Positions 34,869 to 43,284 of a DNA stretch of 64,000 nucleotides are shown here, piece after piece. The notes beneath the pieces were generated by a model that was not told where the DNA came from, did not search any database, and saw only the letters and a list, made by a program, of their open reading frames with translations. Source of the stretch: Bradyrhizobium tropiciagri. GTDB lineage: Bacteria; Pseudomonadota; Alphaproteobacteria; Rhizobiales; Xanthobacteraceae. Where the stretch lies: assembly GCF_018130545.1 (NCBI RefSeq), contig NZ_JAFCKF010000004.1, forward strand, positions 755,501 to 819,500. Direction: 5' to 3'. Position 1 is the stretch's first letter; each line of letters opens with the position of its first letter. Position numbers and translations under genes: made by a program.

Positions 34869-36122
34869 TCAGCGGCGCCGGCCCCAAGGTCCTTGAAGCG
34901 GGCCTTGCAGCGGGCCCGGAAGCGGCCCGAACGGTCCCTGCGCGGGACCCGTGCCCGGCAGCGGCGGCGGATTGCTCGGTTGCGCAGGCGGCGCGTCACC
35001 CCACGGGCCATGGGTCACCGGCGGCGGCTGGCCGCCCGGCGCGGACGGCTGGTCCTGTGTCTCCGGCTGGTCCGACGTCTCGTCCGGCAGCGCCAGCGGT
35101 CCGGGATCGTGGCCGCCGGCATATTTCACCAGGGCGTCGACCCGGGACTTTACTGATGGATGGGTGGCGAACAGGTCGGCAAAGCCTTCGCGCGGATTGT
35201 CGACGCAGAGTTCCATCACCGCCGAGGTAGCGTCCGGCAGCTCGCCGCGGTTCTCGATCTTGCGCAGCGCCGAGATCATCGCATCGGGGTTCTTGGTCAG
35301 CTCGACCGAGCCGGCATCGGCGAGGAATTCACGCGACCGCGACAGCGCGAGCTTGACCACCTGCGACAGCAGCCAGGCCAGCACGATCAGCGCGACCGCG
35401 ATGATGATGACAACGATCGCGCCGCCGCCCGAGCCCTTGCTGTCGCGGTCCGAGGATGACGACGATCGGGAGGATGACGAGGACGACCAGCCGCCTCCGC
35501 CACCACTCGAATTCCACGACAGGTTTGTGAACAGGCGGAAGAACAGCTCGCCGAAGAAGCCGACCACGCCGGCGATGATCACGGCGATCACCATCAGCTG
35601 CACGTCGCCGTTCTTGATGTGCGTAAGCTCGTGGCCGAGCACGGCCTCGATCTCCTGATCGTTCAGCGCCTTCAACAGACCCGTGGTGACCGTGATAGCG
35701 TATTGCCGCGGGTTCAATCCGGTCGCGAACGCATTCAGCGCCGGGCTATCCATCACCTTCAACTTCGGCATCGGGATGCCGCGCGAGATGCAGAGATTTT
35801 CCAACAGATTGTAGAGCCGCGGCTGCTGCTGCCGCGTCACGCTCTCGCCGCCGGTGACGGCGTCGATCATCTTCTGGTGGAAGAAATAGGCGATCACGAT
35901 CCAGGCCGCCGCCGCGATCGTCGCCCAGGGGAATGCCGACACCAGGTCGCGCGAAGCTCGTGCCAGGTAATAGTCGACCGTGCGGCCGCTATCGATCAAC
36001 ACCTCCGCGACCAGCGCGCCGGCATAGACCAGCACGTAGATCAGCAGGAACAGGCCGGCGAGCAGCAGCATCGAACGAAACTTGTTCGATGCGATATGCG
36101 TGTAGAGACCATAGGCGGCCAT
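34869..36122 (-). CDS. M48 family membrane metalloprotease
   Basis: This 417-residue protein has HELTH (VLGHELTHIKNGD, about 160) as zinc site and the distal EFLADAGSVEL (about 262) as third-ligand helix, as in HtpX-like M48 peptidases. It has four membrane segments, two before and two after the zinc motif, with a low-complexity Ser/Gly/Asp linker (SSGGGGGWSSSSSSRSSSSSDRD region) before the last pair. The C-terminal about 60 residues are proline rich. It starts 34 bp after the LemA stop; LemA-M48 pairs are common and are linked to envelope protein quality control. Confidence 0.87.
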   Translation of the reverse strand: MAAYGLYTHIASNKFRSMLLLAGLFLLIYVLVYAGALVAEVLIDSGRTVDYYLARASRDLVSAFPWATIAAAAWIVIAYFFHQKMIDAVTGGESVTRQQQPRLYNLLENLCISRGIPMPKLKVMDSPALNAFATGLNPRQYAITVTTGLLKALNDQEIEAVLGHELTHIKNGDVQLMVIAVIIAGVVGFFGELFFRLFTNLSWNSSGGGGGWSSSSSSRSSSSSDRDSKGSGGGAIVVIIIAVALIVLAWLLSQVVKLALSRSREFLADAGSVELTKNPDAMISALRKIENRGELPDATSAVMELCVDNPREGFADLFATHPSVKSRVDALVKYAGGHDPGPLALPDETSDQPETQDQPSAPGGQPPPVTHGPWGDAPPAQPSNPPPLPGTGPAQGPFGPLPGPLQGPLQGPWGRRR

Positions 36123-36156
36123 GACCGAGCAGCCTCTCGCCGGCGCGCTTGGCGCC

Positions 36157-36717
36157 TCAGAACTTCACGCTCGGTGCGGCCTCGACCTCCGTGCGGCTGG
36201 CGCCGAGGTCGAAGAAATCCTTGCGGGTGAAACCGAACATGCCGGCGAACAGCGCGGCCGGCATCTGCTGGATGCCGGTGTTGTACTCCTGGACCGCGTT
36301 GTTGAAGAAACGGCGGCTGGCGGCGATCTTGTTCTCGAGATCCGAGAGCTCGGAGGCGAGCTGCTGGAAATTGGCGTTGGCCTTGAGGTCCGGATAGGCC
36401 TCCGACAGCGCGATCAGCCGGCCGAGCGCGCCGGAGAGCTGGTTCTCCGCGGCCGAGACCTGGGCCGGTCCCTGCGCCGAGATCGCCGAATTGCGCGCCT
36501 TGATGACATCGTCGAGCGTGCCGCGCTCGTGCGCGGCATAGCCCTTCACGGTCTCGACCAGGTTCGGGATCAGATCGTGGCGCTGCTTGAGCTGCACGTC
36601 GATGTCGGCAAAGGCCTGGCTGACCCGCTGGCCGAGCGCGACCAGGCGGTTATAGGCGCCGAACGCAAACAGCACGAGAAGGACGATGACGCCGATAACG
36701 ATCCAGCTGGTCGACAT
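36157..36717 (-). CDS. LemA family protein
   Basis: This 186-residue protein has one N-terminal membrane anchor (WIVIGVIVLLVLFAFGAYNRLV) and a long helical domain containing QRVSQAFADIDVQLKQRHDLIPNLVETVKGYA (about 28-60, shown in parts: AFADIDVQLKQRHDLIPNLV) and FNNAVQEYNTGIQQMPA. These are the LemA signatures. LemA is envelope-anchored with no known catalysis. AGGAG lies 10 nt before the ATG at 36717. It is cotranscribed with the M48 protease downstream. Confidence 0.92.
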   Translation of the reverse strand: MSTSWIVIGVIVLLVLFAFGAYNRLVALGQRVSQAFADIDVQLKQRHDLIPNLVETVKGYAAHERGTLDDVIKARNSAISAQGPAQVSAAENQLSGALGRLIALSEAYPDLKANANFQQLASELSDLENKIAASRRFFNNAVQEYNTGIQQMPAALFAGMFGFTRKDFFDLGASRTEVEAAPSVKF

Positions 36718-36845
36718 GACAGGGCAACTCCTGATGGACGAGACGGCGGCACCGTAGCCCAAGATCGGGGCGCAAGGCAGCTCGCCGCGAAGAGGTGGGC
36801 AAGGGTTGGTCGGCGATGGTGTCGAATTAGTTCAACAAGTCCCGT

Positions 36846-36985
36846 CGTCGTCCCGGCCTAGTGCGCAATTGCGCACGAGAGCCGGGATCCAATACGCCGC
36901 GGCCCGTGGAAAGGGCACAAGCGGCGACGGCTTTCGCTCGCAACAGACGTCGGTGGTTATGGGTCCCGGCTTTCGCCGGGACGAC
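36846..36985. repeat. palindromic intergenic repeat (GTCGTCCCGGC family), copy 4
   Basis: It starts cgtcgtcccggcctagtgcgcaattgcgcac and ends gggtcccggctttcgccgggacgac. The right end overlaps the last 29 bp of the Rsm22-like gene, whose final residues GRPGESRDP are translated from the repeat. Confidence 0.88.
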
Positions 36986-37964
36986 CCGCAACGGATGTCT
37001 CGACCGCATCGCCCCAGCGCCAGCGCCGGGCGCGGGCGTAGTCGGCCTTGGCGCGGCGCGGCACCTTGGCGACCGTGACGCCCTCCGGCGTGCACAGCTT
37101 GGCTGCAATCTCGACCTTGCCGACATCCGGCTGCGCCAGCACGCGGGACGGACGCGCCGCGACCTCGGTGCGGCTTAGGGCAACATAGGCGAAGCGCTCG
37201 TCCTCGAACGGGGCGTCGGCGCCCTTGACCTGCTTGTGCGCGCGCGAGCGTTGCAGGCGCTGCGAGAAATGACACCAGTCCGGCGCAACCAGCCGGCAGG
37301 CGCCGTCATGTGGGCAGGGGGCAATCACATGGGCGCCGGCGGCGATCAATCGTGCGCGAAGTGCGATGATCCGCGCATAGCCCGCCGGCGTGCCGGGCTC
37401 GACGACCAGCAGCGTGTCGCGGGTTTTTGACCACAGCGCATCGGCCAGCGATGCGCGCTCGGCGTCGCCGAGTTCACCGATCATGTAGCTGGCGACGACG
37501 AGATCGGCGGGCTCGGCCTTGTCCAGCAGGGCGTGGGCCTGGCCGAGTTGATAGCTGATGTCGTGCAGGCGAATGCTGCCGTGAAACAACCCCTCGGCCA
37601 GCGTCCGCAGCGCGCCATTGGCGTCGAGCAGGGTGAAACCCTTGAGCGAGGTGAATGCCTCCGCGGTGGCCCAGGTCGCGGTCCCCGGTCCGGCGCCGAC
37701 ATCGAGCAGGCTTGCCGGTGCGAAGTCCGGCCTGATCTCCGTCAGCGCGTTGAGACTCGCCACCACGGCGGCGTACGTCGCCGGCATCCGCGCCAGCGCA
37801 TAGGCCAGCGCATCGGTCTCGGTCCTGATCGTCGAGGAGCCGCCGCCCTCCCGATAGGTCTGCGAGATCACGGCCGCGCGGCCGGCGGCGTCGCTACGCG
37901 ACAGGCCTTCGAGCTTGGCGTTGAGCACCGCGCGCAGTTCGGCGGGGAGATCGGGGGAAGTCAT
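36957..37964 (-). CDS. Rsm22-like SAM-dependent methyltransferase
   Basis: The 335-residue protein has SAM motif I LLDVGAGPGTATWA (about 85-98), a DANGAL post-motif and ELGD (about 160) typical of the small ribosomal subunit Rsm22 family. A cysteine set (CPHDGACRLVAPDWC, about 215-230) is shared with the mitochondrial Rsm22 type, which carries an iron-sulfur cluster and aids small-subunit assembly. The last about ten residues come from a repeat element, so the original C-terminus was probably replaced or extended. It lies downstream of smc on the same strand, with another repeat between. Confidence 0.82.
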   Translation of the reverse strand: MTSPDLPAELRAVLNAKLEGLSRSDAAGRAAVISQTYREGGGSSTIRTETDALAYALARMPATYAAVVASLNALTEIRPDFAPASLLDVGAGPGTATWATAEAFTSLKGFTLLDANGALRTLAEGLFHGSIRLHDISYQLGQAHALLDKAEPADLVVASYMIGELGDAERASLADALWSKTRDTLLVVEPGTPAGYARIIALRARLIAAGAHVIAPCPHDGACRLVAPDWCHFSQRLQRSRAHKQVKGADAPFEDERFAYVALSRTEVAARPSRVLAQPDVGKVEIAAKLCTPEGVTVAKVPRRAKADYARARRWRWGDAVETSVAGRPGESRDP

Positions 37965-37984
37965 GTTTCGCCGTCACTCAAACA

Positions 37985-38066
37985 CGTCATTCCGGGGCGA
38001 TGCGCAGCATCGAACCCGGAATCTCGAGACTCCGGGTCTGGTCCTTCAGACCATCCCGGAACGACG
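37985..38066. repeat. intergenic repeat (CGTCATTCCGGGG family), short copy
   Basis: It starts cgtcattccggggcgatgcgc and ends gaccatcccggaacgacg, with inner pairs (GAACCCGGAATCTCGAG / CTCCGGGTCTGG). It is a diverged relative of the copies at 49871 and 53274. Confidence 0.65.
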
Positions 38067-38076
38067 GCATACTACG

Positions 38077-41000
38077 TCAAGCCACGTTCTGGTCGAGGAT
38101 GTCGACGGCGCCCTGCAGGTCGACCGAGACCAGCTGGGAGACGCCGCGCTCGGCCATGGTGACGCCGAACAGCCGGTTCATCCGCGCCATCGTGATCGGA
38201 TTGTGCGTGATGATGATGAATCGCGTGTCGGTCGAGGCGGTCATTTCGTTCAGCAGGGTGCAGAACCGTTCGACGTTGTGGTCGTCGAGCGGCGCGTCGA
38301 CTTCGTCCAGCACGCAGATCGGCGACGGGTTGGTGAGGAACACCGCGAAGATCAGCGAGAGCGCGGTCAGCGCCTGCTCGCCGCCAGAGAGCAGCGACAG
38401 CGTTTGCGGCTTCTTGCCCGGCGGCTTGGCGATGATCTCGAGGCCGGCTTCGAGCGGATCGTCGCTCTCGATCAGGTGCAGCGCGGCTTCGCCGCCGCCG
38501 AACAGCTCGGTGAACAGCCGCTTGAAGTGGTTGTTGACGGTCTCGAACGAGGTCAACAGGCGCTCGCGCGCTTCGCGGTTGAGGCTCTGGATGCCCTGCC
38601 GCAGCCGCTTGATCGCTTCGACGAGGTCGTCGCGTTCGGTGGTCAGCGCGGTGTGCTGGGTCTCGACTTCCTTGAGCTCTTCCTCGGCGCGCAGGTTGAC
38701 GGCGCCGAGCCGCTCGCGATCGCGGCGCAGCTTTTCAAGCTCTTCCTCGACCTGCGCGACCGGCGGCAGCTCCGCGCCGGGCTCGATCTCGGCCATGCCG
38801 ACCACCGCGCTGGGCTCGACCTCGAGCATGTCGTGGATCTCGCGCTCGATGTCGGCGAGGCGGCGGCGGGTGCCTTCCATGCGCTCTTCGGCGCGCGCGG
38901 TGGCCTCACGGGAATAAGAGAGGGCTTCGAGCGTGGCCTTGGCGACACGGTCGGTTTCCGCCATCGCCGCTTCCGCGGTCGCCAGCGCATCGGCGGCGAT
39001 GCGGCGATCGCCCTCGGCGTGCTCGATCTCCGTGATCAGCGCGCTGCGCTTCTCGGCGAACACTTCCGGCGCGTTGGCAAGCTCCTCGCGCTCGATCGAG
39101 ACCTCGGCGATGCGCGCCTCGACGGTCTCGACCTGGGAAGCGGCGCTGGTCTTGCGGTTCTGCCATTCATTGCGCTCGGCAACGATCGCCTGCACGCGGC
39201 GGTCGGCGAGCTCGGCTTCGCGGGCGAGCGCCTGTGCCTCGGCGCGGACCTGCGCCGCGGCGCGGCGCTGGTTGTCGATCTCGGAGCGAACCGCGGCGAG
39301 CTGGGCTTCGGTCTCCACGCCCGGCGGCAATTCGGACAGCGCGGCAACCGCGCTCTCATGCGCGGCTTCGGCCTCGGCGCGGTCGGCGGCGACACGGCTA
39401 TGCGCCTCGGTCAACGCCGATTTGCGCGCAGAGTGGCGATTGATCTCGCGCTCGGTTGCGGCATGGCGCTCGCGCGCGGCATCGGTCTCGCGGCGGGCGG
39501 CGCGCACGGCCTCGCGCGAGGCCCCCTCGGCAGCGGACGCCGAGCGCAGTTCTTCTTCGGCCGTCTCCAGCGCCTGGCGCTTGGCGGCGGCATCGATGCG
39601 GGCCTGTTCCAGCTCATGCTCGATATCGACCAGGCGGGCACGCTCGGCGAGGCGGCGGGCGGCGCCGGTCGGGGCATGCGCATCGGCGACAAAGCCATCC
39701 CAGCGCCAGACGTCGCCCTCGAGCGAGACCAGCCGCTGGCCGGTCTTCAGCTGCGACACCAGCGCAGCGCCGCGCTCCTTGGTCACCACGCCGATCTGCG
39801 CCAGGCGGCGCGCCAGTTCCGGCGGCGCCTGGACATGATCGGCCAGGCGCTCGATGCCATCCGGCAACGACGGATCGCCCGAGGCTTCACCGACATTGGT
39901 CCAGCGCATCGGCGCCGACGAATCGACCGGTGCATCGAGGTCGTCGCCGAGCACGGCGCCGATCGCCTTCTCATAGCCCTTGGCGACCGTGATGCCGTCG
40001 ATGATCGGCGGCCACAGATTCTTGGTCTCGCTGGTGACGAGCTTGGAGATGGTGCGGGCTTCGGTCTCGAGCCGCTGCACGCGCTTCTCGGCCTCGGTGA
40101 GCGGATTGCGCGAGGCTTCCAGCGTCTGCCGAGCGGCGGCATGATGGGCCTCGCTCGACTGCACGGCGGCCTCGGATTCGGCGAGCGCCTGCTGCGCCAT
40201 TTCCATGGCGGCGGCCAGCGCCTCGATGTCGCCGAGACTGCCGGTCTCCTGCGCGAGCTTGGATTCCTCGGCCTGGACGTTGGCGATCTCCTGATCGAGC
40301 CGCGCCAGGCGGTCGCGATGGGTGCGGACGCCGGCTTCAAGCTGATTGCGCTTGGCGGTGAGGTCGGCGAGCTGCGTGGTCAGCTCGGAGAACTGGCGCT
40401 CGGTCGCGGCCAGGATCTCCTCGGCCTCGGCGACGCGCTCGTCGACGCCGGAGCGCTTCTCGACCCGCGACTTGATCTCTTCCTTCAGCTCGGCGTCTTC
40501 GGTGTCGAGCCGCTGCAACGCGACGTCGGCATCCGAGGTCTGCTGCTGCTCGCGCGCGATGTCCTGGGCGAACTGGGTCAGGCGGCGATCGAGCTCGCCG
40601 ACGCGCTCCTTGGCGCGCTGCTCCTCGCGGTCGAGCATCTCGCGCGCATTGGTCAGGCGCTGCAGGCCAGCGGCGGCGCGCGCCTCGGCGTCACGCAGCG
40701 CGGGCAATTCGGTGGCGCGGATCGCCTGGATGCGTGCGGCTTCCGCCTGATGCTGGGTGCGCTCCGCCATCTCGCGCACGGCGAGATCGTGGGTGTGCGC
40801 GGCGTCGTTGACGTCGGCATTGGCCTCGATCCAGCGCAGGTGGAACAGCATGGCCTCGGACTTGCGCACCTTGGCCGCGACCTCGCGGTAGCGGATCGCC
40901 TGGCGCGCCTGCTTCTTCAGGCCTTCCATCTGGCCGGTGAGCTGGCCGATCACGTCCTCGACGCGGGTGAGGTTGGTTTCGGCCGCTTTGAGCCGCAGTT

Positions 41001-41541
41001 CCGCCTCGTGGCGGCGGGCATGCAGGCCGGCGACGCCGGCGGCGTCTTCCAGCACGCGGCGGCGCTGCTCCGGCTTGGCCTGGATGATTTCGCCGATCTT
41101 GCCCTGGTGGACCAGCGCCGGCGAACGCGCGCCGGTGGCGGCGTCGGCGAACAGGATCTGCACGTCGCGGGCGCGCACGTCGCGGCCGTTGATGCGGTAG
41201 ACCGAGCCGGCCTCGCGCTCGATGCGGCGGGAGATTTCCAGGAGCTGGCTGTCGTTCATCGCGGCCGGCGCCGAGCGATCGGAATTGTCGATCGTCATCA
41301 CGACTTCGGCGTGGTTTCGCGCCGGTCGATTGCCGGAACCGGCGAAGATCACCGCATCCATGTCGGCGGCGCGCAGCGACTTGTGCGAGGTCTCACCCAT
41401 CGCCCAGCGCAGCGCTTCGACGAGATTGGATTTGCCGCAACCGTTCGGTCCGACCACGCCGGTCAGGCCCGGCTCGATCATGAAATCGGTGGGTTCAACG
41501 AACGACTTGAAACCGTGCAGGCGGAGGCGCGTGAGCTTCAT
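38077..41541 (-). CDS. smc: chromosome segregation protein SMC
   Basis: This 1154-residue condensin ATPase has Walker A GPNGCGKSN (31-39) and an N-terminal DFMIEPGLTGVV core. Two coiled-coil arms flank a hinge near 510-600 (ENLWPPIIDGITV, GYEKAIGAVLGDDLDAPV). The C-terminal signature is LLSGGEQALTALSL and Walker B is ICVLDEVDAPLDDHNV. Length is normal. It organises and segregates the chromosome with ScpA/ScpB, which are not in this window. The ATG at 41541 is chosen over a GTG two codons upstream. It is the last member of the DUF721-dsbA-smc run. Confidence 0.97.
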   Translation of the reverse strand: MKLTRLRLHGFKSFVEPTDFMIEPGLTGVVGPNGCGKSNLVEALRWAMGETSHKSLRAADMDAVIFAGSGNRPARNHAEVVMTIDNSDRSAPAAMNDSQLLEISRRIEREAGSVYRINGRDVRARDVQILFADAATGARSPALVHQGKIGEIIQAKPEQRRRVLEDAAGVAGLHARRHEAELRLKAAETNLTRVEDVIGQLTGQMEGLKKQARQAIRYREVAAKVRKSEAMLFHLRWIEANADVNDAAHTHDLAVREMAERTQHQAEAARIQAIRATELPALRDAEARAAAGLQRLTNAREMLDREEQRAKERVGELDRRLTQFAQDIAREQQQTSDADVALQRLDTEDAELKEEIKSRVEKRSGVDERVAEAEEILAATERQFSELTTQLADLTAKRNQLEAGVRTHRDRLARLDQEIANVQAEESKLAQETGSLGDIEALAAAMEMAQQALAESEAAVQSSEAHHAAARQTLEASRNPLTEAEKRVQRLETEARTISKLVTSETKNLWPPIIDGITVAKGYEKAIGAVLGDDLDAPVDSSAPMRWTNVGEASGDPSLPDGIERLADHVQAPPELARRLAQIGVVTKERGAALVSQLKTGQRLVSLEGDVWRWDGFVADAHAPTGAARRLAERARLVDIEHELEQARIDAAAKRQALETAEEELRSASAAEGASREAVRAARRETDAARERHAATEREINRHSARKSALTEAHSRVAADRAEAEAAHESAVAALSELPPGVETEAQLAAVRSEIDNQRRAAAQVRAEAQALAREAELADRRVQAIVAERNEWQNRKTSAASQVETVEARIAEVSIEREELANAPEVFAEKRSALITEIEHAEGDRRIAADALATAEAAMAETDRVAKATLEALSYSREATARAEERMEGTRRRLADIEREIHDMLEVEPSAVVGMAEIEPGAELPPVAQVEEELEKLRRDRERLGAVNLRAEEELKEVETQHTALTTERDDLVEAIKRLRQGIQSLNREARERLLTSFETVNNHFKRLFTELFGGGEAALHLIESDDPLEAGLEIIAKPPGKKPQTLSLLSGGEQALTALSLIFAVFLTNPSPICVLDEVDAPLDDHNVERFCTLLNEMTASTDTRFIIITHNPITMARMNRLFGVTMAERGVSQLVSVDLQGAVDILDQNVA

Positions 41542-41753
41542 GTACACAAATCTCGTTTGGCCGGGCGCGAATCTCCCTGCCGTGACAATACCATGGATGG
41601 CAATGTCGGTGTCTGGGTTGAATAGCTGCGTGCAGCTCTCATGAGCGGCGACAATGGCGATGCCTGTGCGTCAGGGCAACCGCTTGACCAAGCTTTTCCC
41701 AAGGGATTTGCGAGGGATTTGCAGGGGGTTGGTGGCCTCTGCACGTCCTCGGA

Positions 41754-41772
41754 GATTCGCATCATGCGAATC
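41754..41772. promoter_or_regulatory. GANTC-armed palindrome upstream of smc
   Basis: GATTCGCA and TGCGAATC are perfect 8-bp arms separated by TCA. Each arm contains a CcrM methylation site (GATTC and GAATC). It lies 213 bp upstream of the smc ATG in the dsbA-smc gap. A cell-cycle regulator or methylation-sensitive operator is an inference. Confidence 0.45.
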
Positions 41773-41834
41773 AGGTTTTCAACAACCAAATAATGCGACG
41801 GCCGCATGCCGTGATCGCAAGTCATCCACAATTA

Positions 41835-41861
41835 TCGTGCCCGACTCAAAACCGGGCACGA
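41835..41861 (-). terminator. hairpin after the DsbA-like gene
   Basis: TCGTGCCCG and CGGGCACGA pair over 9 bp with a 9-nt loop, 24 bp after the dsbA-like stop on the minus strand. The T-tract is weak (ATAATT). Confidence 0.5.
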
Positions 41862-41885
41862 CGTCGTCAGGCATCGAAGACGCGA

Positions 41886-42542
41886 TCAGCTCTTCAGCAG
41901 CGGATCGATGTGCTTGCTGAATTCCTCGAACGAGGTCTCGCCCTTCAGCATCTCGCCATTGATGAAGAAGGTCGGCGTCGAGTTCACCTTCAGCACGTCG
42001 TTGGCGTATTTCTGGTCGGCGGCGATCTTGTCGAGCAGCTTCTGATCCTTCAGGCAGTCCTCGACCTGCTGCTGGCTGAGGCCGGCCTGCTTGCCGATCC
42101 GGGTCAGCGTCTCGGTGGTGTTCTTCACCACCCAGTCGTTCTGCTGGCGGAACAACAGGTCGATCACGGCGAAGAACTTCGGCGCGTCGTCCTTGGCGAT
42201 GCAGCGCGCCAGCATCGAGCCGGCGGCGGCCTTGATGTCGAGCGGGAATTCGCGGAACACGTAACGGACCTTGCCACTGTCGATGTAGGTCGACTTGATC
42301 TTCGGGAACACGGTCTCGTTGAAATTGGCGCAGTGCGGGCAAGTCATCGAGGCGTATTCGACGATCGTCACCTTGGCGTCCTGCGGGCCGAGGCCCATGT
42401 CCGGCAGCGACTGCGGCTTGGCGACGTCGGCGGCGGTCTGCGCGAACGCCGACGAGATCAGGCGCAACGGCGACAGCCCGGCGAGGGCGGCAAGCCCGGT
42501 CAGCGAGAGAGCGGTGGTGAAAGCGCGGCGCGTGATGATCAA
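41886..42542 (-). CDS. DsbA-like thioredoxin-fold disulfide oxidoreductase
   Basis: This 218-residue protein has a TTG start at 42542 preceded by GGGAG at 7 nt. The N-terminus ITRRAFTTALSLTGLAALAGL is a Tat- or Sec-type signal. The active site is CPHC (YASMTCPHCANFNETVFP, about 67-84), with cis-Pro in STPTFFINGEML and an inserted helical domain with a CLKDQK cysteine. It belongs to the periplasmic DsbA/BdbD-like group in which the partner oxidant may be low-molecular or absent. The gene lies between DUF721 and smc, a common order in this group of bacteria. The start codon is inferred; no ATG fits. Confidence 0.85.
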   Translation of the reverse strand: MIITRRAFTTALSLTGLAALAGLSPLRLISSAFAQTAADVAKPQSLPDMGLGPQDAKVTIVEYASMTCPHCANFNETVFPKIKSTYIDSGKVRYVFREFPLDIKAAAGSMLARCIAKDDAPKFFAVIDLLFRQQNDWVVKNTTETLTRIGKQAGLSQQQVEDCLKDQKLLDKIAADQKYANDVLKVNSTPTFFINGEMLKGETSFEEFSKHIDPLLKS

Positions 42543-42664
42543 GGTCAGCTCCCGGATTGGCGCATGCGCGCCAGAATGAAGGGGTCCCGAAAAAGAAGCC
42601 TTCGCTAGCTTGAAACCACCATTGTGGCAATGCCGCGGTCTCGCGGCCGGCCTGCGGAAAAGCG

Positions 42665-43144
42665 TCAATTTCGCTTGATCGAGGCACCCAGCCGGGCCAG
42701 CGCCGCGCGCAGATCGTCGTCCTCGACGGCTTCGAGATTTGCCGCCTCCCGGGCCACAATTTTGGCATCGGGCGGGCGCGGCCGGCTGGGGCGGCTGCGC
42801 CGCGACAGCGGGGCCTGGCGGATCGTCAGGCGGCCGACCGCATGCCAGCCGAAGAAGCGGTTCACCCGCTCCAGGATGACGTCGGAGGAATGCTGGATCT
42901 CCAGCGCCATCGGCCCCTCGACCCGCAGCACCAGGGTCGCCGGCTCCTGCGGCTGCCCCTCCACCGGCCTCGGCCACTGGATCTTCATGGGTTCGCAATA
43001 GGGCGCGATCCGGTCGCCCGCGATCTCGGTCCAGCGCGTCACCAGTTCGCGCGCGGCAAAGCCCTGCTTGGCATAGGCGTCCTTGAAGACGTCGCTGAGC
43101 AGGATGGACAGGGGTTTGGCGCTGATCGGGCCGGGTTTGGACAT
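42665..43144 (-). CDS. DUF721 protein (DciA-like)
   Basis: The 159-residue protein has the DUF721 core (LSDVFKDAYAKQGFAARELVTRWTEIAGDRIA, split around 16-47, and LVLRVEGPMALEIQHSSDVILERVNRFFG). DciA proteins of this family help load the replicative helicase DnaB in bacteria without DnaC. The C-terminal third is basic and disordered (SRRSRPSRPRPPDAK). It is divergent from mutY, and the 140-bp gap serves both. Confidence 0.85.
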   Translation of the reverse strand: MSKPGPISAKPLSILLSDVFKDAYAKQGFAARELVTRWTEIAGDRIAPYCEPMKIQWPRPVEGQPQEPATLVLRVEGPMALEIQHSSDVILERVNRFFGWHAVGRLTIRQAPLSRRSRPSRPRPPDAKIVAREAANLEAVEDDDLRAALARLGASIKRN

Positions 43145-43284
43145 CGGAAGGTTATAGCAGCGGTGGCGACGGCGCCGAAACCTTGTTCATCATTGTGGCC
43201 ACGCTTCCGTCTGAACAAAGAAAGACGTGGATGCCGAGGTCAGGCTAGGGCCTGACGCGCCGGGATTTGCCTTAAGATACGTCC

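Noticed and set aside
37915-41625. A 1236-codon open frame antisense to smc
   Set aside because: It exactly shadows smc. The sense frame has all SMC motifs, and the antisense product is a GC-biased Arg/Gly/Leu-rich string with no domain. Long antisense frames are expected in high-GC genes.
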